A stretch of 64,000 nucleotides of DNA, from the NCBI RefSeq assembly GCF_900105555.1, contig NZ_FNTZ01000001.1, positions 372,001-436,000 of the forward strand, written 5' to 3'. The notes beneath the pieces are model-generated. The model made no database searches. It worked only from the letters and a program-made list of their open reading frames with translations, and was not told where the DNA came from. This DNA is from Pseudomonas coleopterorum. Its GTDB lineage: Bacteria; Pseudomonadota; Gammaproteobacteria; Pseudomonadales; Pseudomonadaceae. Shown one piece after another: positions 15,544 through 24,515 of the stretch. The position numbers were made by a program, and so were the translations under genes. Positions within the stretch are counted from its first letter, which is position 1. Each line of letters opens with the position of its first letter.

Positions 15544-16554
15544 TTGCGCGAAATCGTCCTGATCAACATCACCGCTCAGGAGCAGTCGGGCATCGTCGAT
15601 GCACTGGGCGACGTCCTGACCGCCGAGACCACCTTCAGCACCGCCCTGAACGCTGAGCCGGCAGACCACGTGGTCAGCGTGATGGGGCGCCAGGTCGGCT
15701 ACCCGGCGCTGCGGCAGGTGATCACGCTGCTGGCCGAGCATGGCTTGTCGCTTTCGAGCCTGGAGCGCCTGTCAGCGGCCACGGGTGGCAATGCCTGTTT
15801 CGAGTTGTGCCTGCAGGGCCCGTTGGAGCAGCCACTGCCATTGCGTGCCCAGGTGCTCGAACTCAGCGCCGCACTGGGTCTCGACATCGTCTACCAGCCC
15901 GAATCGGCACAGCGTCGGCATCCGCGCCTGGCCGTGTTCGACATGGATTCGACACTGATCGAAGCCGAGGTGATCGACGAACTGGCCAAGGCGGCCGGCA
16001 TCGGCGAACGTGTCGCGGCGATCACCGAACAGGCCATGCGCGGCGAGATCGATTTTCGCGCCAGCTTCAAGGCCCGCCTGGCGTTGCTCGACGGCCTCGA
16101 TGTTGCAGTGCTCGATGACATCGGTGCGCAACTGCGCCTGAGCGAAGGCGCCGAGCGCCTGTTCGCCGAACTCAATCGCATGGGGGTGAAAACCGCCATT
16201 CTGTCCGGCGGCTTCACCTATTTCGCCAACCAGTTGCAGAAGCGTCTGAGCATCACTCATGTCTTCGCCAACGAACTGCAGGTGGTCGAGGGTAAATGCA
16301 CCGGAGTTGCGGTCGAGCCCATCGTCGACGCCCAACGCAAAGCCGACCTGCTGCAGCAGTTGGCCCGTGAGCACGGTATCGACTTGAGCGAAACCATCGC
16401 AGTGGGTGACGGGGCCAACGACCTGGCCATGCTGGCCATTGCAGGGCTGGGCGTGGCGTTCCGCGCCAAGCCGCTGGTCCGGCAGTCGGCGCGTCAGGCC
16501 ATCAGTGTGCTGGGGCTGGATGCGGTGCTGTACCTGCTCGGTCGCCGCGACTGA
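15544..16554 (+). CDS. serB: Phosphoserine phosphatase SerB with a shortened N-terminal region
   Basis: SerB removes phosphate from phosphoserine in the last step of serine synthesis. The HAD phosphatase half is complete: AVFDMDSTLIEAEVIDELA, the LSGGFTYFA Ser motif, the Lys in DAQRKADLL, and VGDGANDLAML. The 336-residue length is short; Pseudomonas SerB proteins I know are about 400 residues with two ACT domains before the phosphatase. Here the opening REIVLINIT is kept, but the first ACT fold is cut to a short divergent stretch that runs into the second. The TTG at 15544 is the only start giving that conserved N-terminus. It is divergent from ahpA and convergent with the PilZ gene. Confidence 0.93.
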   Translation: MREIVLINITAQEQSGIVDALGDVLTAETTFSTALNAEPADHVVSVMGRQVGYPALRQVITLLAEHGLSLSSLERLSAATGGNACFELCLQGPLEQPLPLRAQVLELSAALGLDIVYQPESAQRRHPRLAVFDMDSTLIEAEVIDELAKAAGIGERVAAITEQAMRGEIDFRASFKARLALLDGLDVAVLDDIGAQLRLSEGAERLFAELNRMGVKTAILSGGFTYFANQLQKRLSITHVFANELQVVEGKCTGVAVEPIVDAQRKADLLQQLAREHGIDLSETIAVGDGANDLAMLAIAGLGVAFRAKPLVRQSARQAISVLGLDAVLYLLGRRD

Positions 16555-16566
16555 GCACTGGTTCGT

Positions 16567-18348
16567 TTACAGATCTTTCCACAGCGAAGCGAAGTCTTCT
16601 TCGGGCGCTCCATCCTCGGCACCGGTCGACACCGGTTTGGCAACCTCCAGCAGGTGGTATTCGAACTGGTTGAAACTGCCGGTGCCGGCCATCCGCGTGC
16701 CCAGGCCCGCAGGCTGCTCTTCACCCTGGTTGTTGATGATGACCTTGTTGCCCTCCTGAAAAGGCATGCGCGGGGCGAGCAGGGAAGCGGGAATGTCGAT
16801 GGCGCGAATCTCCGGCAGCAGCAGGCCGCGCAGGAACTGGCTGTTCTGCTCGCTGACGCGCACCAGTTGCAGGCCGCACGGCTGGGCGTGCGGTGCCACC
16901 AACTCGATGCCCATCTGCGTGCCGCCACTGCGCACCTGCCGAATCCAGCGCACCACGGCCACGCTCCAGCCCTGGGCCTGAGTGTCCTGAATGCCGACCA
17001 TCTCACCGGCCTGCAGTTGCGGCGGAACCTCCTTGGGCCACGCCAGGCAGTAGCCACCGGGGCTGTGATTGACGATCTGCAGGGCATAGGTCGGGAAGTG
17101 CTGATCGTGATTGGAGGCACTGCCAGCGCTGCTGCCGTCGCCGCGCGGCAGGTCGTACTGGATCTCCTCGTAGTCGCCGTGGCGATCGCCCTCGGTCGGC
17201 CTGCTCCACGATTGCGTGGCAGCGCCCGGTACGAACTGTGCGCTCTGCGAAGGGCCAGGGCGCTTGAGGATCTCGCTGAAGGACCGCTCGCCGCCAATGT
17301 AGTAATGCAACGCGCTCATGCCGATGCACAGGCTCAGGTTGCCCTGGCCGGGCGTTCGAGTAAAAGTGCGTTCCGCCACATCGCCCCAGGCGGCGGCCAC
17401 GTGCTGGAGCAGATCGATACTGAAGTTGCTGGGGATCAGGTGCGACTGCGCGCGCTGCTCGACCGGCAAGTCCAGGTAGGCCTTGATGGCCTGAACCAGG
17501 TCGCTCGGGTCGAGCCCGATCAGGTGCGGCAGTTGGTCGTCGCCATACAGGGTCTTGTAGCGGGGCCCGCTGTCTTCACCGGGCGCTATGGCGAACAGGC
17601 TCGAAGCCAGGCTGGCCGGCTGCACACGGACCAGGGGGCTCCACGCATCCAGCACTTCGGCCAGACGCAGGATCGCCTGTTGACGCATCTGGTTGCAGCG
17701 AGAGCTGCCCAGCAGCAACGAGGCCGCGTAACTTTGCTGAACGGTCGAGCTACGGCCTGGAGGAATCAGCGGATCGTTGATGGAAAGGTTCTGCAACTGA
17801 TGCGCCAGGGCTGCCTGATACAACTGGTGCAACTCCAGCCACACCCCATCGGGCACCGGACAGTACAGCAGACTGGCGCGCAACACGGGCCCGTTCAGGC
17901 AGTGCAGGGCACGCTGTGCAGCGGTGGCCAGAAGGGTGGCCCGCTCCTTGGTAACACGATCCTTGGTAGCGGTTGCGGAAATACGCAGCACGATCTGCTT
18001 GTAGCCGATCGCCAGATGGTTCTGCAGGGCCTGGCACAGGTTGGCGACCTTGCGCGAGCGCTCGTCGAGCACGATGGACTGGTTGAGGAAGTGTCGTTCC
18101 AGATGCTTGCAGACGAAATACACCTCGGGCCTGAGCAGCTCGAGCAGTTGCAGGCGATTGTCGCTGGGCGTGAGCAACTGGTTGAGCTCGCCCAGGCCCT
18201 GGTACAGCAACCGGGCGGTTTCCCCCAGATTGGCCTTGGGTAGCGTGGCAATCCAGCGTTTGAGGTCGCGCGGGGTCGCTTCGCAGAAGGTCAGGCTCAA
18301 CTGCGATGGCGTCGGAGCGCGCAACAACAGATGGGGGCGTGGCGACAT
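16567..18348 (-). CDS. PilZ-like domain protein (P. aeruginosa PA4958 type)
   Basis: A 593-residue cytoplasmic protein. The N-terminal 350 residues are mostly helical with no family I can name. The C-terminal part contains a PilZ-like segment with the NxSxxG c-di-GMP motif (NHSPGG, residues 427-432) followed by typical strands (GEMVGIQDTQAQGWSVAVV). A clear upstream RxxxR half of the c-di-GMP site is not obvious, so binding is uncertain. The ATG at 18348 has AGGAAA upstream. By position it corresponds to the gene between psd and serB in P. aeruginosa, but fimX, which lies there too, is absent here. Confidence 0.75.
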   Translation of the reverse strand: MSPRPHLLLRAPTPSQLSLTFCEATPRDLKRWIATLPKANLGETARLLYQGLGELNQLLTPSDNRLQLLELLRPEVYFVCKHLERHFLNQSIVLDERSRKVANLCQALQNHLAIGYKQIVLRISATATKDRVTKERATLLATAAQRALHCLNGPVLRASLLYCPVPDGVWLELHQLYQAALAHQLQNLSINDPLIPPGRSSTVQQSYAASLLLGSSRCNQMRQQAILRLAEVLDAWSPLVRVQPASLASSLFAIAPGEDSGPRYKTLYGDDQLPHLIGLDPSDLVQAIKAYLDLPVEQRAQSHLIPSNFSIDLLQHVAAAWGDVAERTFTRTPGQGNLSLCIGMSALHYYIGGERSFSEILKRPGPSQSAQFVPGAATQSWSRPTEGDRHGDYEEIQYDLPRGDGSSAGSASNHDQHFPTYALQIVNHSPGGYCLAWPKEVPPQLQAGEMVGIQDTQAQGWSVAVVRWIRQVRSGGTQMGIELVAPHAQPCGLQLVRVSEQNSQFLRGLLLPEIRAIDIPASLLAPRMPFQEGNKVIINNQGEEQPAGLGTRMAGTGSFNQFEYHLLEVAKPVSTGAEDGAPEEDFASLWKDL

Positions 18349-18512
18349 CGGTCGTTTCCTGGTTCGACTCAGGTCATCGTGCGACAGCGTGAACGATGAC
18401 GAAAGACAGGCCATTCATTTGGCCGTATGCGAAGACTCTAACAGCATTGGATAACGGTCGCAGCCTCGATGTCGCCAAGGCTGCGCCGTGCCAGCCGCAA
18501 GCGGCTCAGATA

Positions 18513-19412
18513 TCAGACAACAGTTGCAGGCGTCGCTGGGGCCACGTCCTGCGCAACGGCCGGGCGCCCCAGGCCTTGCCCCATGTTCACGGGTGACAGG
18601 TTGGCCAGGTGGTGAGCCCACTCGACCTGTTCCGGGCCGAACAGCATGACCACGGTCGAACCCAGTTTGAAACGGCCCATCTCGGCGCCTTTTTCCAGAT
18701 GGATCGGCGCCCGTGCCGCTTCGTCGTAGCGAAAGGTCTTGAGTTCGCGCTTGGGCGGCGTTACCAGACCGGCCCAGACGGTTTCGATCGAGGCGACGAT
18801 CATCGCGCCCACCAGCACCATGGCCATCGGCCCGCGCTCGGTGTCGAAGATGCACACCACGCGCTCGTTGCGCGCGAACAGCTCGGGGACGTTCTCGGCG
18901 GTGGTCTGGTTGACCGAGAAGATACGCCCTGGCACGTAGATCATTTCGCGCAGGGTGCCGGCCAGCGGCATGTGCACTCGATGGTAGTCACGTGGCGACA
19001 GGTAGATGGTGGCGAACTTGCCCCCCATGAAGGGCGCTGCGTTGGCAGGATCGCCGCCCAGCAGTTCGAGCACGCTGAAGCTGTGGCCCTTGGCCTGGAA
19101 GATGCGACCGTGTTCGATGGTACCCAGCTGACTGACGGCTCCGTCGGCTGGGGAGAGGATCGCACCGGGCGTTGGGTCCAGTGGACGTGCGTCGGGTTTC
19201 AGGGCGCGGGTGAAGAACGCGTTGAAATTCTCGTAGGCGCTCAGGTCCTCGACCTCGGCCAGGGACATGTCGACATCGTAGCGCTTGGCGAACCAGCGGG
19301 TGAACGCATCCTTGAACCATCGCGAACGACATTCGGCCACACAGCCGGCCAGGCGCGAGAGCAGGTGATGGGGCAGCAGGTACTGACTGATGATGAACAA
19401 GCGATCTTTCAT
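18513..19412 (-). CDS. psd: Phosphatidylserine decarboxylase proenzyme
   Basis: Psd makes phosphatidylethanolamine from phosphatidylserine at the inner membrane. The 299-residue proenzyme carries the self-cleavage motif LGST (residues 250-253); cutting between Gly251 and Ser252 gives the beta chain and the pyruvoyl alpha chain. The other triad residues, Asp90 (SPAD) and His147 (YHRVH), are present. It lies ten bases after the rhodanese gene on the same strand, suggesting a rhodanese-psd operon. Confidence 0.97.
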   Translation of the reverse strand: MKDRLFIISQYLLPHHLLSRLAGCVAECRSRWFKDAFTRWFAKRYDVDMSLAEVEDLSAYENFNAFFTRALKPDARPLDPTPGAILSPADGAVSQLGTIEHGRIFQAKGHSFSVLELLGGDPANAAPFMGGKFATIYLSPRDYHRVHMPLAGTLREMIYVPGRIFSVNQTTAENVPELFARNERVVCIFDTERGPMAMVLVGAMIVASIETVWAGLVTPPKRELKTFRYDEAARAPIHLEKGAEMGRFKLGSTVVMLFGPEQVEWAHHLANLSPVNMGQGLGRPAVAQDVAPATPATVV

Positions 19413-19421
19413 TGAGTGTCC

Positions 19422-20237
19422 TTAAACTTCGATAGGGGTGTCGGGGTGGTTGCCCCATTCGCCCCAGGAACCGGCATAGCCCTTGACGCGTGGATAGCCA
19501 AGCGCCTTGGCCACCAGATAGGTGAAACCAGAGCGGTGATGTGTCTGGCAGTGCGTGATGATTTCCTTGTCGGCGGTGATACCCAGGCCATCGAGCAGCG
19601 GTGCGACGTCGCTGCGAATGCGCAACTGACGCGCCGGATCCATGGCCGCGGTCCACTCCAGGTTGATTGCACCGGGAATGTGCCCTGCCTTGGCTGCCAG
19701 CACCTTTTCACCGGTGTATTCCAGCGGGCCGCGGGCATCCCAGATGGCCAGGTCGGCGGCGCCCAGACGGCTCTGCAGATACTCGCGGGTGGCGATGGGC
19801 TCGTCGTGCAGGGTGAGCGGTACCGGACCGCCTGCGCTGGCCGGTGTGTCCTGGCTCAGCGGCAGGCCGGCGGCCTCCCAGGCCAGGATGCCGCCGTCGA
19901 GGTAGTGATAGCGTTCATGGCCGATGACGTCGAGCAGCCAGATGAAGCGCCCGGCCCAGCCGCCGCCTTCGTCGTCGTAGACCACATAGGTCGCCTCGGG
20001 CGTATGCCCCAGCTCACCGAACAGCTTTTCCAGAGACGACAATCCAGGCAGCAGCCCCGGCGCCGGCGGCTGGCCCAGCTGGGTACGCTTGGGATCGACG
20101 AAATGCGCCCCGCGAATGTGCCCGGACGCGTAGCGTGCAGCGCTGGTCAAGTCGACCACGATCAGGTTGGCGGCATCGAGCCGGGCGTTCAGCTCATCGG
20201 GCTCGATCACCAGGGGCAGGCCGGAAAAGTCAGGCAT
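19422..20237 (-). CDS. Thiosulfate sulfurtransferase (tandem rhodanese)
   Basis: A 271-residue protein with two rhodanese domains. The C-terminal domain holds the catalytic cysteine Cys230 in the loop ITHCQTHHRSG; the N-terminal domain has YDDEGG at the matching place and no cysteine, so it is structural, as in other two-domain rhodaneses. The activity would be transfer of sulfane sulfur to a thiophilic acceptor. The start at 20237 (MPDFSGLPLVI) is preferred; the upstream frame is a shadow. It is just upstream of psd. Confidence 0.92.
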   Translation of the reverse strand: MPDFSGLPLVIEPDELNARLDAANLIVVDLTSAARYASGHIRGAHFVDPKRTQLGQPPAPGLLPGLSSLEKLFGELGHTPEATYVVYDDEGGGWAGRFIWLLDVIGHERYHYLDGGILAWEAAGLPLSQDTPASAGGPVPLTLHDEPIATREYLQSRLGAADLAIWDARGPLEYTGEKVLAAKAGHIPGAINLEWTAAMDPARQLRIRSDVAPLLDGLGITADKEIITHCQTHHRSGFTYLVAKALGYPRVKGYAGSWGEWGNHPDTPIEV

Positions 20238-20280
20238 TCGGGTCTCCAGACGAAACGGAACGGCGATTGTAGCGCAAGCC

Positions 20281-21801
20281 TCAGCGGCTGCGGTTGGTAA
20301 AGGTGTCCAGGGCGCGCTCGATGCACTGCGCGCTCTTGCCGAAGCCCTGCACGCTGATCTCGGAGAACGGACGCCCGCCCTGGTCGGCCACCAGCAGCGT
20401 ATGCACTCGCCCATCGACACCCAGCGAGCGCAGCAGCAGGTGTTCACCGCGGAACAGCGCGCGCAGGGTCGCCGGCAACAGGGCCTGCAACTGCGCGCTG
20501 TTGGCGGTGCCCATGCGCAGCTGCGTCGGTTGCGCGAGCAGCCGCTGCAGCAGGCCGTTGTGCTCGATGCCCAGGCTCAGCGCCGCGACTTCCTTGGGCA
20601 GTCCGGCGCTCTGGTGCACGCGCAGGCTGCCGTGATTGCGGTCGACCATCAGCAGCAGCACGCGCTGCATGCCGCACGCCAGCAGGGCATCGCGCGCGCA
20701 AGTGGTCAGGTGCAAAGCATTGTTGAACGGCGTCGGCGTGGTCAGCAGTTGCGTGCACAGTTGCCGCCAGTGCGCCAGCGCCTCTTCGCTCGGTGCCGGG
20801 GCTGGATCGGTGTCGGGCGCCGGTCCCTTGTATGGTGGCGGCCACAGCAGGTTGCGTGCCGGATGCCACAGGTCGGCGGCGCAGTGCACTCGGGCACTGT
20901 GCACCGCGTGTTGATGGACCTGCTGTTGAACCTGTTCCAGCGGCACTTGCAGGTACAGGCAGCTCAGGTACTGCCAGCGCTGAAGGTGCGGCGTGAACCA
21001 GCCCTGTTGCGCGGCCAGGGCGAGGCCGTTGGCCATCAGAATGGTGTTGGCGGGCTGGTTCAACCAGCGCCGCAACGCCGGCTCGTCGTCCAACTGCTGT
21101 TGCTGGCGCAAACGATGCTGATTGTCGCGGGCAATGTGCAGCGCCTGCACCAGCGCCCGACGCTCCTCCAGCAGCAGCCGATAGCCATGCAGCACCCAGG
21201 CGGGAAGGCGCCATTTCTGCGCCAGTGCCTGACACAGCACCAGCAACGGCACACCGAACAGCTCCTGCTCGACCTTGACCGCCGCTTCACCTTCACCGGT
21301 GACGCGCCGCTGCCATTCATCGAGCAGCTCGGGGTAGGTCGCCGCCAACGGCCACAGCGGTGAAAGAAACAGCAGGCTGCCCCAATGAATTTCCTGCCAC
21401 AGCCGCGCCAGCCTTGCGGCGAACAGACCATTGGCCTGCTGGCTGGCGTGCTGGCTGATCATCTGCAGCTGGCGCAAGGTCAGGGGCATCTGTTGCGGCT
21501 CCTGGGCGGGCAGGCGCATCAACAACTCTTCGGCCCGCGACAGGCCCAGCCGGTTCAGCGCCACTTCGAGGCTTTCCGCCGGCTCCGCCAGGCTGTTGCT
21601 GGCATGCCGGTTGGCTTCGCGCATCACGCTGAGCACCAGTGCGGGGCTGTGCTGCATCAGGTCGGCGATGTCGCGCAGCGAGCGGCGCCGATCCTTGATC
21701 GCGGCGCGAACCTTGTCGTGGTACAGCTTGGGAATCGGCAGGCGCACGCCGTCGAGCAGTGCGAGCCAGGTGTCTAGGGTTTGGGGCTTGGCGTTGGACA
21801 C
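20281..21801 (-). CDS. HDOD domain protein
   Basis: A 506-residue cytoplasmic protein with an N-terminal HDOD output domain (IPKLYHDKVRAAIKDR, DIADLMQHSPALVLSVMREA, AEPAESLEVALNRLGL) and a less conserved C-terminal region that could be GAF-like (MQRVLLLMVDRNHGSLRVHQ). HDOD proteins are linked to signalling and stress in gamma-proteobacteria but lack phosphodiesterase residues. It is divergent from motAB, and the intervening 169 bases carry the motA promoter. The partner signal is unknown. Confidence 0.85.
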   Translation of the reverse strand: MSNAKPQTLDTWLALLDGVRLPIPKLYHDKVRAAIKDRRRSLRDIADLMQHSPALVLSVMREANRHASNSLAEPAESLEVALNRLGLSRAEELLMRLPAQEPQQMPLTLRQLQMISQHASQQANGLFAARLARLWQEIHWGSLLFLSPLWPLAATYPELLDEWQRRVTGEGEAAVKVEQELFGVPLLVLCQALAQKWRLPAWVLHGYRLLLEERRALVQALHIARDNQHRLRQQQQLDDEPALRRWLNQPANTILMANGLALAAQQGWFTPHLQRWQYLSCLYLQVPLEQVQQQVHQHAVHSARVHCAADLWHPARNLLWPPPYKGPAPDTDPAPAPSEEALAHWRQLCTQLLTTPTPFNNALHLTTCARDALLACGMQRVLLLMVDRNHGSLRVHQSAGLPKEVAALSLGIEHNGLLQRLLAQPTQLRMGTANSAQLQALLPATLRALFRGEHLLLRSLGVDGRVHTLLVADQGGRPFSEISVQGFGKSAQCIERALDTFTNRSR

Positions 21802-21877
21802 TATGCTTATCCTGATGCATGCCTGAATGCAGGCCGACTACACGAACGGACCAAACTGGCTTTTGAAAACCGCTGCC

Positions 21878-21904
21878 TATAGTCTGGCGCAGTTCTGCCG
21901 ATAA
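21878..21904 (+). promoter_or_regulatory. FliA (sigma-28) type promoter of motAB
   Basis: TATAGTCT (21878-21885), an 11-base spacer, then GCCGATAA (21897-21904). The flagellar sigma-28 consensus is TAAAGTTT-N11-GCCGATAA, so the -10 is perfect, the spacer is exact and the -35 matches 6 of 8. It lies 66 bases before the motA ATG, placing motAB with late flagellar genes. Confidence 0.85.
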
Positions 21905-21970
21905 GGAGAACAACAGATTCCACACCACCTTTTTCGTCCCTGAACCCGACTTCTGAAGTGTTTTTTATCC

Positions 21971-22822
21971 ATGGCTAAAATCATTGGCATCATTGTCGTG
22001 TTCGCGAGCGTGCTGGGCGGATACGTTCTTTCACATGGTCAACTGGCCGCCCTGGTCCAACCCTTCGAGGTGATGATCATCGGCGGTGCGGCCTTGGGCG
22101 CGTTTCTGCAGGCCAACCCCGGCAGCACCACCATGATCGTGCTGAAGAAGTCGTTGAAGATGTTCAAGTCGCGCTTCAGCCATGCCTACTATCTGGAAGT
22201 GCTGAGCCTGCTGTTCGAGATTCTCAACAAGAGTCGTCGCGAGGGCATGATGTCTATCGAGGCCGACATCGAAGACGTCGCCGCCAGTCCGATCTTCGCC
22301 AAGTACCCCACCATCCTCAAGGACGAGCAGATGATCGCGTTCATCTGCGATTACCTGCGCATCATGTCGTCGGGCAACATGGCGCCGCACGAACTCGAAG
22401 GCCTGTTCGACATGGAACTGCTGAGCATGAAGGAAGAGCTCGAGCATCCGTCCCACGCCGTGACCGGTATCGCCGATGCGCTGCCAGGTTTCGGTATCGT
22501 TGCGGCGGTATTGGGCATCGTGGTGACCATGGCGTCGCTGGGTGACGGCGACAAGGCGGCGATCGGTGGTCACGTCGGCGCTGCACTGGTCGGTACCTTC
22601 CTGGGGATCCTGGCGGCCTACGGTTTCTTCGGCCCGCTGGCGACCTGCCTGGGCCACGACGCCAAGGAAGAGCTGAACGTCTACGAAGCCATCAAAGCGT
22701 CGCTGGTGGCTTCGGCGTCGGGCATGCCGCCGTCGCTGGCCGTGGAGTTCGGGCGCAAGGTGCTGTACCCGGCACACCGCCCAAGCTTCGCCGAACTCGA
22801 ACAAGCCGTACGCGGTCGCTGA
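21971..22822 (+). CDS. motA: Flagellar motor stator protein MotA
   Basis: MotA forms the stator ring that turns proton flow into flagellar torque. The 283-residue protein has four membrane segments, with the conserved ADALPGFGIVAAVLGIVVTM block that carries the functional proline, and a cytoplasmic loop (residues about 60-165) with charged residues for FliG contact. It is followed after three bases by motB. The upstream sequence carries a sigma-28 promoter. Although Pseudomonas often has a second stator (MotCD), this pair is the MotAB type. Confidence 0.97.
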   Translation: MAKIIGIIVVFASVLGGYVLSHGQLAALVQPFEVMIIGGAALGAFLQANPGSTTMIVLKKSLKMFKSRFSHAYYLEVLSLLFEILNKSRREGMMSIEADIEDVAASPIFAKYPTILKDEQMIAFICDYLRIMSSGNMAPHELEGLFDMELLSMKEELEHPSHAVTGIADALPGFGIVAAVLGIVVTMASLGDGDKAAIGGHVGAALVGTFLGILAAYGFFGPLATCLGHDAKEELNVYEAIKASLVASASGMPPSLAVEFGRKVLYPAHRPSFAELEQAVRGR

Positions 22823-22825
22823 GTC

Positions 22826-23851
22826 ATGGAAAACAACCAGCCCATCATCGTCAAGCGGGTCAAGCGCTTTGGCGGCGGCCACCACGGTGGCGCCTGGAAG
22901 ATCGCCTTCGCCGACTTCGCGACGGCGATGATGGCGTTTTTCCTGGTGCTCTGGCTGTTGTCCAACGCCACACCCGAGCAGAAGATCGCCATTGCCGGTT
23001 ACTTCAAGGACCCGATCGGCTTCTCCGAAAGCGGCACGCCCTATGTCATCGACCTAGGCGGCTCTCCGCAGCTCTCGCCCGAGAAAACCCTGAATCCGGA
23101 CGTCGACGTCTCGCCGCCCAAGCCGGAAACCTCGAATCAGGTGGAAGCCGAACAGGCCCAGCAAATAGCCGAACAGGTTGAAAAGGAACGCCTGGAACTG
23201 CTGTTGCAGGAGCTGCAGAACAAGGTCGACGAAAATCCCCAACTGCAGAAATTCAAGGACCAGATCCTTTTTGAAATCACGCAGGACGGCTTGCGTATCC
23301 AGATCACCGATGCCGAGAACCGGCCGATGTTCGACCTGGGCAGTGCGCGGCTCAAGCCTTATTTCGAGGACATCCTGCTGGCCATGGCCGACACCATCAA
23401 GGCGGTGCCGAACAAGATCAGCATCAGCGGCCATACCGACGCCAAGCCCTACGCCGGCAGTGCGTCGGGCGGCTTCGGCAACTGGGAGCTGTCGTCCAAC
23501 CGCGCCAATGCCGCGCGTCGAGCCCTGGTGGCGGGCAGCTATCCGGAGGATCAGATCGCTCGCGTGGTCGGCTATGGTTCATCGTCGTTGTTCGACCGCA
23601 AGGATCCGCTGAACTCCATCAATCGCCGCATCGACATCGTGGTGCTGACCAAAAAGGCCCAGCGCGACATCGAAGGTGATCAGCCGGCATTGGAAGCGCC
23701 CAATCCCGGTACGGCCCCCGGTGCTGCGCCACCAGGCGCTTCGATCGGCGACCCCAGCGCACCGGTGCAGCCGCGCGAACTGCGGCAGCGCCTGAACCTG
23801 TTCGAAGACGGCTCGGCCAAGCTGGTCGAGCCGGGCAAGCCTGCGCCCTGA
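22826..23851 (+). CDS. motB: Flagellar motor stator protein MotB
   Basis: MotB anchors the stator to peptidoglycan. In this 341-residue protein the single transmembrane helix begins at KIAFADFATAMMAFF, with Asp30 the expected proton-carrying residue. A Glu/Gln-rich plug and linker follows, and then an OmpA-like peptidoglycan-binding domain (ISGHTDAKPY, WELSSNRANAARRAL). The C-terminal 60 residues are Pro/Ala-rich and probably disordered. Confidence 0.97.
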   Translation: MENNQPIIVKRVKRFGGGHHGGAWKIAFADFATAMMAFFLVLWLLSNATPEQKIAIAGYFKDPIGFSESGTPYVIDLGGSPQLSPEKTLNPDVDVSPPKPETSNQVEAEQAQQIAEQVEKERLELLLQELQNKVDENPQLQKFKDQILFEITQDGLRIQITDAENRPMFDLGSARLKPYFEDILLAMADTIKAVPNKISISGHTDAKPYAGSASGGFGNWELSSNRANAARRALVAGSYPEDQIARVVGYGSSSLFDRKDPLNSINRRIDIVVLTKKAQRDIEGDQPALEAPNPGTAPGAAPPGASIGDPSAPVQPRELRQRLNLFEDGSAKLVEPGKPAP

Positions 23852-23863
23852 GACGATAAGCCG

Positions 23864-24331
23864 TTAGAAACCCCGGCCGATGCGTTCGCGCAGGCCCCTG
23901 TGGATATCTCGCGCTTGCACCGGCAGTGGCGTCTCGCGTTGGCCTGCCGGCAGGCGCATGGCCGCCTCGCGGTGATAGGCCTCGATGAGGAAGTCCAACT
24001 GCTGCGGGCGGGTCAGGGTCGGCCAATGCGCCAGGTATTCGGGCAGTGCCTGATCGCCCAGCCGATACAGGCACAGGCGCCGGTCCCACGAGGTGGCCTT
24101 GCCAATGCAGAACGGTATCCACCAGCGCCGCGCGCTGCAGTGCGAGATCATCAGGATCACGTGGGTGCAGTCGCGGATATGCGCAGTGAGCGTTTCGGTG
24201 ACGTGCAGCGTGGTCAACGAATCGAAGTCCATCACGTCCATGCCCACCTCGATCCCGGCCCTGCGCAAGTATTTCCTGACCCGCAAGGCCTGGGGCAGAT
24301 CGACATGCTGATAGCCAATGAACACGCTCAT
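23864..24331 (-). CDS. Small TIR-like domain protein lacking the usual catalytic Glu
   Basis: A 155-residue protein that reads like a stand-alone TIR/TIR-like fold: the opening strand SVFIGYQHVD, RKYLRRAGIEVGMDVMDFDS, the strand CTHVILMISHCS, then RRWWIPFCIG. In related bacterial TIR-like proteins the last motif normally reads WWxPFEIG, with the Glu needed for NAD cleavage; here that position is Cys75. It may therefore be inactive as an NADase or use other chemistry. No effector or sensor partner is beside it. The start at 24331 is chosen over 24406 because the fold begins there and GGCGGA lies upstream. It is convergent with motB, 12 bases away. Confidence 0.6.
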   Translation of the reverse strand: MSVFIGYQHVDLPQALRVRKYLRRAGIEVGMDVMDFDSLTTLHVTETLTAHIRDCTHVILMISHCSARRWWIPFCIGKATSWDRRLCLYRLGDQALPEYLAHWPTLTRPQQLDFLIEAYHREAAMRLPAGQRETPLPVQARDIHRGLRERIGRGF

Positions 24332-24515
24332 CGCCCAGGTCCGCCGGCAATGAATCGAGCAAGTCGCAGGCAAGCAACGGGCAGGTGGGACATGGAAAGC
24401 CTTCATCGTGGGTGCTGAAGGCTGAAAGATTGTTCAATGCCGTTTAAGCGGCAAGGGATGTCATCGAAAAGAGACAAGCCCTACTGCTGCCGGTAATTAT
24501 CCTTACAGACGAAGC

